From a virus, in the IMG/VR virus record IMGVR_UViG_3300030061_000258, positions 1 to 26,802 of that record: a DNA stretch of 26,802 bases; one strand, given 5' to 3'. Shown here one piece after another: positions 22,128 to 26,802 of this stretch. Both the position numbers and the translations under genes were made by a program. The notes under the pieces were generated by a model that worked only from the letters and a program-made list of their open reading frames with translations, was not told the DNA's origin and ran no database searches. Within the stretch, counting starts at the first letter, position 1; every line of letters begins with the position of its first letter.

Positions 22128-22646
22128 TTAGTTTTTATTCATATTCTCAGGGAAAAATCTTTTATCTTGTTCTATATCAAAGACAAATGCCTCAGCTAAT
22201 TCATCTGGTATATATTTAAAGGCTCTTTGAAAAGGTTTAGTAAAAAAGTAACTAGGTTTTATTCCGTGTAAAAATATACTTCTAGCTACTGCATATTGTA
22301 AAGACTTTCTCTTAACAAATTTACCTGACTCATCTCTAGTACCCTCTAATCCTTTTCTTACTACCCATTGACTAAATGCTGAGGGTGGTGGCATCTTGTT
22401 TGTGTATTTATAAGGCGTGTTATATTTTGTCTTAGTACCACTTACCCCTAAATCTTGAAAAGCACCATAGTCATCCATACTAAATAAAAGATCTATAGAA
22501 TCTTTATACTCATTAATTCTGTACTCTAAGCTATCATATAGGTTTTTAGTAACATTCTTTTTTTCTCTTGTAAGATTAGTTCTAGCCTGTTGTATAACAT
22601 ACTTAGCAAACTTGTTTAATATTTCTTTGGTATCTTTTAGTCGCAT
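22128..22646 (-). CDS. HK97 gp10-like tail completion protein
   Basis: 172 residues with an N-terminal helix (EILNKFAKYVIQQARTNLTR), then KNLYDSLEYRINEYKDSIDLLFSM, DYGAFQDLGVSGTKTKY, and near the end YAVARSIFLHGIKPSYFFTKPF. 'Y..FQdlGvsG', followed by helices and 'hGikps.Ff.kp', is the layout of HK97 gp10-type completion proteins adapted to Bacteroidetes phages. It should stabilise the top of the tail at the neck. It overlaps the putative terminator gene by 10 bases. Confidence 0.75.
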   Translation of the reverse strand: MRLKDTKEILNKFAKYVIQQARTNLTREKKNVTKNLYDSLEYRINEYKDSIDLLFSMDDYGAFQDLGVSGTKTKYNTPYKYTNKMPPPSAFSQWVVRKGLEGTRDESGKFVKRKSLQYAVARSIFLHGIKPSYFFTKPFQRAFKYIPDELAEAFVFDIEQDKRFFPENMNKN

Positions 22647-23110
22647 AAGTTTATATCGTTTTGTACAAACACATCAAAAGTACAAGTCACACCTGCCATC
22701 TCATTTTCAAATCTTTCATAAAAGAATTCACAACTAGCATCCCCTGTTAATTGGTATTTATTAAAATGTATTGTGCCTTGCCTTAATGCTCCTACTAATC
22801 TGTTTACTACTGCTAATTGTGTATTGATTACATCCTGCTCATTATTGTTACCTCTAAATATATCAGTAGTTTCTTCTTTGCTGAGGTTTACTAAGTCCAT
22901 AGCTAATACACTTATATTAAATTGTAACACCTCTTCTGTTATTGTAACACTATTTATTATAATATGAGATAAAGGAAAGATTGTTTGTTTAGATAAGTCT
23001 ATTTCTGTTATATCCCCTGTTGTTACAGTATTAACATTATTATCAGCTAATAACTGATCCTTTATAGTTTGTGTTATTTGATAATATCCTCTTACCCCTT
23101 GATTACTCAT
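22637..23110 (-). CDS. Tail terminator-like protein
   Basis: 157 residues: GYYQITQTIKDQLLADNNVN, then FPLSHIIINSVTITEEVLQF, NISVLAMDLV, DVINTQLAVVNRLVGALRQG and TCTFDVFVQNDI. The combination of an N-terminal helix, strands, a central helix and a final strand fits tail terminators, which cap the tail tube. The adjacent gp10-like gene supports this. It overlaps the upstream membrane peptide gene by 8 bases. Confidence 0.65.
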   Translation of the reverse strand: MSNQGVRGYYQITQTIKDQLLADNNVNTVTTGDITEIDLSKQTIFPLSHIIINSVTITEEVLQFNISVLAMDLVNLSKEETTDIFRGNNNEQDVINTQLAVVNRLVGALRQGTIHFNKYQLTGDASCEFFYERFENEMAGVTCTFDVFVQNDINLCD

Positions 23111-23234
23111 TTATATTTCTTTTTTTTCTTATTGTTATATACAGCATAGGAAGTGCTGCTAATATGATAAATGTAAATAGATTTAGATGTGGCTCTCCAC
23201 AAAGTCCTAATAAGTGTTTAATAGTTTCTATCAT
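23103..23234 (-). CDS. 43-residue membrane peptide with LCGEPH motif
   Basis: Begins MIETIKHLLGLCGEPHLNLF, then a hydrophobic helix (FIILAALPMLYITI) and a basic end (RKKRNINE). The 'LLG.CGEPH.N' start followed by one membrane span is a pattern I recognise from Flavobacteriia phages near tail genes. Orientation would put the basic tail in the cytoplasm. The ATG overlaps the previous TGA (ATGA) and its end overlaps the next start. Its role is unknown; the motif includes a Cys and His. Confidence 0.7.
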   Translation of the reverse strand: MIETIKHLLGLCGEPHLNLFTFIILAALPMLYITIRKKRNINE

Positions 23235-23335
23235 TTTTTCATTTTCTTTTTAATTTGATTAGCCTCATAGTCTGCCTTATCTTTCATATAGCTTAATGCA
23301 TATAAACATTCGTGCATACTTAGCTTAGTGATATC
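23231..23335 (-). CDS. Predicted -1 frame extension of the tail chaperone gene
   Basis: A 34-codon frame open from the slippery site to a TGA at 23231. It reads DITKLSMHECLYALSYMKDK followed by ADYEANQIKKKMKK. In the fused form it would extend the 211-residue part of the upstream gene to 245 residues. If no frameshift occurs, a 28-residue protein could start at the internal ATG (23317). The pattern 'L...E.L.AL.Y..DK...E..Q' has coding character, and it reaches the next gene's ATG with an ATGA overlap. So either as a fusion or alone it is very likely translated. Confidence 0.6.
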   Translation of the reverse strand, partial: DITKLSMHECLYALSYMKDKADYEANQIKKKMKK

Positions 23336-23967
23336 TTTAAATCTTCTAATATCTCCTTGAGCGAGTCCGTGAATTGATTGATACCACCCCCATTTTCTTC
23401 CAAAATTAGCCTCTGAGCTGAGTTCATCTCCTCCTCCTGTAAATAGCTCAGCATAGTTTTCGATAAGTCCATCCCTAAATGATAAAAAAAAACAATAGAG
23501 CCTAATACTGCATCCATCGGCATATCTTTCATTAAATCAGACTTATCACCTTTGTATTCCTCTATTAAATACTTATTGCTGTATCTTTGAATAATAGGGC
23601 GGTATAAAACACCCATAGCCTTTTCAATATTATCAAAGTCTCCTATATAAGTATCTAAATCTACATACTCACCAAAAGTCATTTCTTCAATATTTGGTAT
23701 AAACCCATACTCTACTCCATTAATAGTAAACTCTTTTACCAGTGGAGGCGTTTCTTTAAACATCTCTGATAATACGTTAGTAATATCTCGTATGCTAGTA
23801 GCCCTCATCTTTAGAATTAAATCTGATCTAATACCACAAAATATTTCAATCATTTTGATAGCTAGAAAAGATTCATCATCATTATTATCTTGTATCTTTA
23901 AAAACTTTTGATACTGAGCTAAAGTTATCTCGTTAAGAGAATTAGGTACTATTACTTCTTTTCTCAT
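23320..23967 (-). CDS. Tail assembly chaperone-like protein (short form)
   Basis: 215 residues: MRKEVIVPNSLNEITLAQYQ, then FTINGVEYGFIPNIEEMTFG, EYVDLDTYIG and AMGVLYRPII. The combination 'EITL.QYQ.FL' and 'YGFIPN.eeMTfGEY.DLDTY' belongs to a Bacteroidetes phage family I know only loosely. I call it chaperone-like because of its size, mainly helical composition, position beside tail genes and the slippery TTTAAAG near its end, the hallmark of gpG/gpGT-type pairs. It lies far from the tape measure gene, which is unusual for that role. Late promoter P2 precedes it with the ATG at the standard five-base distance. Confidence 0.65.
   Translation of the reverse strand: MRKEVIVPNSLNEITLAQYQKFLKIQDNNDDESFLAIKMIEIFCGIRSDLILKMRATSIRDITNVLSEMFKETPPLVKEFTINGVEYGFIPNIEEMTFGEYVDLDTYIGDFDNIEKAMGVLYRPIIQRYSNKYLIEEYKGDKSDLMKDMPMDAVLGSIVFFYHLGMDLSKTMLSYLQEEEMNSAQRLILEENGGGINQFTDSLKEILEDLKISLS
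23335..23341 (-). other. Slippery heptamer for programmed -1 frameshift
   Basis: On the minus strand T TTA AAG (zero-frame codons 210-211 of the upstream gene) has the X XXY YYZ form. Slippage would read TTT AAA and continue in the -1 frame for 34 codons. An imperfect stem (GCTAAGTATGCA with TGCATTAAGC) begins ten bases downstream and could stimulate it. Confidence 0.6.
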
Positions 23968-23972
23968 ACTTA

Positions 23973-23998
23973 TATAACGTAAAAAATAAAAGTTTTAG
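23973..23998 (-). promoter_or_regulatory. Putative late promoter P2 (CTAAAA-N12-ACGTTATA)
   Basis: ACGTTATA at 23973-23980 with ATG five bases downstream; upstream box CTAAAA at 23993-23998 is the most diverged of five. It fills the 34-base gap after the large terminase gene. Confidence 0.55.
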
Positions 23999-24001
23999 AA
24001 A

Positions 24002-25207
24002 CTAACTTATAGTGTACTTACCTCTACTAGGGTTTTTAAGTTGGAAACTTACAGCGTATCTTACTGCATCTATTAAATGGTTAAATTTGTCTATAGGTGT
24101 GTTAGACTTTCTTTCTAACCAAGAGTAGTTGTTTAGTTCTTTGATGAGGTTAATACTATCCTCGCTTATCACTAAATCATAATCCTGTAATAACGATATA
24201 CCATATGTTACACTACCTTGCCCTTTTACACTAGGCTTTACATTACATCCTTTTGATCGTATCTCACTAATTAGTCTAGGCTCAGCACTATCAGCTACTA
24301 TTAAGCCATCTTTAGCGTGTTGTTGATTTAAGCGTGTTATTTCGCTTGTAGTTAAGCTAGGTAAGTAAAAACACTCTTTAAGGTATATTCGTTTATTAGA
24401 AGTGTCTATATTGGTTTCTATTAGCGTTGTAGGATCATTACTAAATCCATAATCTTGCCCCCATACGCTTACACCTACTTTCTTAAACTCACCAATACTC
24501 CAATTACTAAATATTACGCCCTCTGCTTTATCTAACCATCCACCCATTATAGCGTGTTTGTATTTTAGTGGGCGTCTTACTTTTAATTCGTTTATTTGCT
24601 TTAAAAATGATTCTGATAGGTTTTCTAGATTGTCTTGGTAGGTAGTGTGTATGTAAGTACAATTATCTTTGGTGTTATTGCTACCCTCTTGTACTCCTTT
24701 ATCCTCAAAGAATCTTTGATATATCCAATGCTCTTTAGTAGTAGGGTTAAGTATTAATATTATCCTGTTTTGGTTTTTAGTTTCTCGTATTGTTAAATCT
24801 ATCTTATCAAACGTACCCTCATCTGTTAATTCCTCAGCCTCATCTAATACCCAAGTAGTAACACCTGTAATAGATTTAAGATTTGCTGTTTGATCTCCTG
24901 ATGATGTTTTAATACCCTTAAATACTATCTTACTTCCTGATCTTATATTTATTATTTCATCTTTGGTTATGTGAAAGTCGTCAAACTTATCTAAGAGTTC
25001 TATCTTCTCTATAAATTCAGGTATAATAGAAACATATGCTGAGGTTAGTGTATATCTAGTGAATAGTATTGTGTGGTTTGCCTCGTATGTTAGCAGCACT
25101 AGCATTAAGTTAACAGAAAATGATTTACCAGAAGCTCTACCTCCTGTTATTACATAATATCTAGTATCATTACCAATAGCTTGGTATTTAGTGTTTATAT
25201 CAATCAC
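24002..25207 (-). CDS. terL: Terminase large subunit
   Basis: 401 residues with the two-domain terminase plan. ATPase: GGRASGKS Walker A (22-29) and WVLDEAEE Walker B plus catalytic Glu (119-126), with the coupling motif region ILNPTTKEHW. Nuclease: GQDYGFSNDPTTLI (Asp252), VADSAEPRLISEIRSKGC (Asp306) and FNHLIDAVRYA with the last Asp, the usual acidic set for a RNase H-like fold. It resembles the Terminase_3/PBSX group. It pumps DNA into proheads and cuts concatemers. It overlaps the small subunit gene by 4 bases (ATGA). Confidence 0.9.
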   Translation of the reverse strand: MIDINTKYQAIGNDTRYYVITGGRASGKSFSVNLMLVLLTYEANHTILFTRYTLTSAYVSIIPEFIEKIELLDKFDDFHITKDEIINIRSGSKIVFKGIKTSSGDQTANLKSITGVTTWVLDEAEELTDEGTFDKIDLTIRETKNQNRIILILNPTTKEHWIYQRFFEDKGVQEGSNNTKDNCTYIHTTYQDNLENLSESFLKQINELKVRRPLKYKHAIMGGWLDKAEGVIFSNWSIGEFKKVGVSVWGQDYGFSNDPTTLIETNIDTSNKRIYLKECFYLPSLTTSEITRLNQQHAKDGLIVADSAEPRLISEIRSKGCNVKPSVKGQGSVTYGISLLQDYDLVISEDSINLIKELNNYSWLERKSNTPIDKFNHLIDAVRYAVSFQLKNPSRGKYTIS

Positions 25208-25470
25208 TTAAACTTGATTAGATCCTTAAAGCTGATACTAAAGCCCTCTGAGCTGCTAATATCTATCTTTTCTTTTGGTTTACCATATCTGTAATTAAAA
25301 TACATTTGTATTGCTCTTATATCACCTTTAGCTATTAGTTCTCCTAGTTTCTTTAGTGCAATATCACTATCAATAATATTATCTAACCTTTCTACTAATT
25401 TATATTCATCAGCTTTAGGTTTTCTACCTGCTCCTAATCTACTACCTCCTCTATTTTCTAGTTTGTACAT
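25204..25470 (-). CDS. terS: Terminase small subunit-like DNA-binding protein
   Basis: 88 residues. The N-terminal GGSRLGAGRKPKADEYKLV is the small-terminase 'GAGRKP' signature, a basic hook that can lie in the minor groove. A helical part (LDNIIDSDIALKKLGELIAK) and YRYGKPKEKI follow. It would recognise phage DNA for packaging together with the large subunit, whose gene overlaps. It is short for the family, where 130-170 is more usual. The start is 26 bases downstream of late promoter P1, and a palindrome sits in that leader. Confidence 0.75.
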   Translation of the reverse strand: MYKLENRGGSRLGAGRKPKADEYKLVERLDNIIDSDIALKKLGELIAKGDIRAIQMYFNYRYGKPKEKIDISSSEGFSISFKDLIKFK

Positions 25471-25480
25471 TTTGAAAAAC

Positions 25481-25494
25481 TTTGATTAATCAAA
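25481..25494. repeat. 14-bp perfect palindrome in the terS leader
   Basis: TTTGATTAATCAAA reads the same on both strands and begins two bases downstream of the ACGTTATA box of P1, covering the expected transcription start. Perfect 14-mers of this kind can arise by chance in AT-rich DNA, so position is the main argument for an operator. Confidence 0.45.
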
Positions 25495-25496
25495 TA

Positions 25497-25522
25497 TATA
25501 ACGTTAGTTTTCAAGATTTTGT
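25497..25522 (-). promoter_or_regulatory. Putative late promoter P1 (ACAAAA-N12-ACGTTATA)
   Basis: ACAAAA at 25517-25522 and ACGTTATA at 25497-25504. Unlike the other four, no ATG occurs at five bases; terS begins 26 bases downstream. TATATTTG, an exact TAnnTTTG box, overlaps the element, so the host polymerase might also use this site. Confidence 0.6.
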
Positions 25523-25647
25523 TCTGGTAGTCTTTTTTTAATCTCTAGTATCTCTCTAGATAACTTATCTACCATTATATAAAGATTAGCTGTTATTCTT
25601 TCTATCTGTGCTATCTTTTGTTTTTGTGTCCATTTCTTATCTTTCAA
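25504..25647 (-). CDS. 47-residue helical protein, TTG start
   Basis: Fills the space between the methyltransferase and terS genes. It begins at a TTG overlapping the methyltransferase stop as TTGA. The chain is (M)KDKKWTQKQKIAQIERITAN, then LYIMVDKLSREILEIKKRLP and a short end, probably one long coiled-coil helix. Its stop overlaps the ACGTTATA box of P1. The family is unknown. The frame, coupling and composition support it; the non-ATG start lowers confidence. Confidence 0.55.
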   Translation of the reverse strand: MKDKKWTQKQKIAQIERITANLYIMVDKLSREILEIKKRLPEQNLEN

Positions 25648-26267
25648 AATAATCTTGTTTGTTGTTTATGTTGTTCTATTCGTTTGTTTGCTGCTTCAAA
25701 GTATTCTTTGTCTATTTCGTATGCTGTTAGCTCAAAGCCTAAATTATGACAAGCTATAGCTATTGAGCCACTACCTAAATGTGTGTCAAGTATTGTATCT
25801 CCCTCTTTAGCATAATTCATAAGCAACCACTCATATAACTGTATAGGTTTTTGTGTAGGGTGTATGCTTCCACCCTCCCACATTATTTGATGCTGAATTT
25901 GCTTTCCTGTGTCAAATACTTTACCATTGATGTTATAAGAAGTCCATAATAATTCAGCTTGTGCAAAATTAGGTGCAGGATTGTTTTTTACCCAACAAAT
26001 AAAAGATTTGGTGGAGTATAAATGCTCCATAAAATAATTAGCTCCACAAATAATTTGATTTTGACTTACTCTAAATAATTCTTTGAAATAATATTTATTT
26101 GGAGTTGCATCATCCCAATTTTTGTTTTTCGCTTCATACTTTTTTCTTGAATGTAAACCCACACCTTGAGCAGCACCAATACCATAAGGAGGATCAACAA
26201 TAGCTAAGTCAAACTGATTGTCTGACATCTCTTTCATTGCCTCCATACAGTCTTGATTGTATATCAT
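25644..26267 (-). CDS. DNA methyltransferase, DPPY type (N6-adenine or N4-cytosine)
   Basis: 207 residues. The catalytic motif DPPYGIG (25-31) comes first and the SAM-binding motif DTHLGSGSIA (161-170) last, the order of beta-class enzymes; the usual F.G.G is HLGSG here. WEGGSIHPTQKPIQLYEWLL is typical of phage and restriction-type N6-adenine methyltransferases. The target section between the motifs is short (about 130 residues). With no cognate nuclease nearby it is an orphan enzyme, probably protecting phage DNA from host restriction. It overlaps the upstream gene by 4 bases (ATGA). Confidence 0.85.
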   Translation of the reverse strand: MIYNQDCMEAMKEMSDNQFDLAIVDPPYGIGAAQGVGLHSRKKYEAKNKNWDDATPNKYYFKELFRVSQNQIICGANYFMEHLYSTKSFICWVKNNPAPNFAQAELLWTSYNINGKVFDTGKQIQHQIMWEGGSIHPTQKPIQLYEWLLMNYAKEGDTILDTHLGSGSIAIACHNLGFELTAYEIDKEYFEAANKRIEQHKQQTRLF

Positions 26268-26626
26268 TCTGTTCCTGATATTATTTGATCGTGTGGTATT
26301 CTGTAAGTTCCAAACTGTTCATCATAACCATCATTAAACTTATCTCCCTCGATCTCTTTTTGGAGATGGGCAAGGCTGCGCCAAGCAATCTTTGCTGAGT
26401 GGCGTACCCCATCAATATCATACATACCATTTTCCATTAAGTGTCGCATAAGTGCATCTAAGTCATCACTACTCTTTTCTCTGTCCCAATGTATATCTTC
26501 GTCTGGGTGATGTTGTTTACTTCCTATGTAGCTAACTCTTGCTACTTCGCATAAAGCGTCAGGAAAGTATTTTATTAGCCCTCTATACAAGGGTGTCTCT
26601 TTTCTCTTTTGTTTGTTCTTTTCCAT
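26264..26626 (-). CDS. DUF5664, dATP/dGTP diphosphohydrolase-like protein
   Basis: 120 residues. KYFPDALCEVARVSYIGSKQ, HHPDEDIHWDREKSSDDLDA, LMRHLMENG, DIDGVRHSAKIAWRSLAHLQ and KEIEGD give the DUF5664 plan, with acidic/His residues (HHPDED, D..DALMRHL) that would bind metal and nucleotide. The Pfam name (PF18909) is dATP/dGTP diphosphohydrolase N-terminal domain; the relation to MazZ-like pyrophosphohydrolases suggests dNTP pool adjustment. It is coupled with the methyltransferase gene. It could be an ordinary nucleotide-pool enzyme; no PurZ-like gene is visible here, so modified adenine is not implied. Confidence 0.75.
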   Translation of the reverse strand: MEKNKQKRKETPLYRGLIKYFPDALCEVARVSYIGSKQHHPDEDIHWDREKSSDDLDALMRHLMENGMYDIDGVRHSAKIAWRSLAHLQKEIEGDKFNDGYDEQFGTYRIPHDQIISGTE

Positions 26627-26802
26627 CTATTTCTTTTAAGGGTAATGTATCAACTATCATCAAAAGTTTCTTTAAGTCCTTTGATTTTGTGTAGTCTACT
26701 ATGTGGTTTATTAATGCTTTTCTTAATTTTGATTTGTTTCTTAGTCTAAGTAAGATAATATCAAAATACTTATCTAATAAAGGATTATATCTTCTATGAG
26801 TT
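26583..26802 (-). CDS. Hypothetical protein, 5' end off the right edge
   Basis: A frame open from the right edge to a TAG at 26583 gives the last 72 residues of a gene. Visible part: HRRYNPLLDKYFDIILLRLR, then NKSKLRKALINHIVDYTKSK and a polar C-terminus. It is helical and basic, with no recognised motif. It overlaps the DUF5664 gene by 44 bases. Coding call rests on the absence of stops and composition, and the start is unknown. Confidence 0.5.
   Translation of the reverse strand, partial: THRRYNPLLDKYFDIILLRLRNKSKLRKALINHIVDYTKSKDLKKLLMIVDTLPLKEIDGKEQTKEKRDTLV

Noticed and set aside
1-26802. tRNA genes, integrase, attachment sites or insertion sequences
   Set aside because: No cloverleaf-like segment, recombinase motif or terminal inverted repeat with target duplication could be found by reading.

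Overview
The window looks like a contiguous piece of a tailed (siphovirus-type) phage genome that infects a Bacteroidetes host, most likely a marine or aquatic Flavobacteriia. The DNA is very AT-rich, and starts lack Shine-Dalgarno sequences. Two promoters resemble the Bacteroidetes TTTG / TAnnTTTG type. The virion proteins (tail tube, XkdF-like protease, portal with a C-terminal extension, S74 fibre) are of kinds I associate with Flavobacteriia phages. Every supported gene is on the minus strand, so the biological order runs from high to low coordinates. No integrase, tRNA, CRISPR array or insertion sequence was seen. Family names rest on motif recognition, without database searches.

Right edge to 25.5 kb: the tail of an unrecognised gene, a dATP/dGTP diphosphohydrolase-like protein (DUF5664), a DPPY adenine/cytosine methyltransferase and a small coiled protein. 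From 25.5 to 10.3 kb is the virion module: small and large terminase, a tail-chaperone-like gene with a predicted -1 frameshift, tail completion and terminator proteins, two large tail proteins, tape measure, XkdF-like protease, two tiny basic or Cys-rich proteins, scaffold, major capsid, tail tube, portal, connector and tandem WG-IY mini-proteins. The capsid, tube and portal genes lie downstream of the tape measure, which is an unusual order. From 10.2 to 4.4 kb come the S74 tail fibre, small proteins, a cluster of exported or membrane proteins, an M15 peptidase (endolysin candidate), a holin and NinG.

A strong terminator at 4.4 kb ends this block. An outward promoter beside it starts the replication and regulation module: two OB-fold/SSB-like proteins, a RecA/DnaB-type ATPase, a sigma-like factor, two PD-(D/E)XK-like nucleases and many small proteins. 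A second promoter at 0.8 kb carries an identical 17-bp element.

Most neighbouring genes overlap by stop/start (ATGA, TAATG, TTGA, GTGA), so translation is probably coupled along the chain. Many genes of only 29-60 codons become visible once this is used as a guide. The few real gaps in the virion module hold a bipartite element, ACAAAA-N12-ACGTTATA, found five times. In four cases the ATG lies exactly five bases after it. I interpret it as a phage late promoter giving leaderless or near-leaderless mRNAs. The sigma-like protein encoded in the early module is the natural candidate to read it. This putative sigma/late-promoter circuit, with hairpin terminators placed around the capsid and tail-tube genes, is the most interesting system here.
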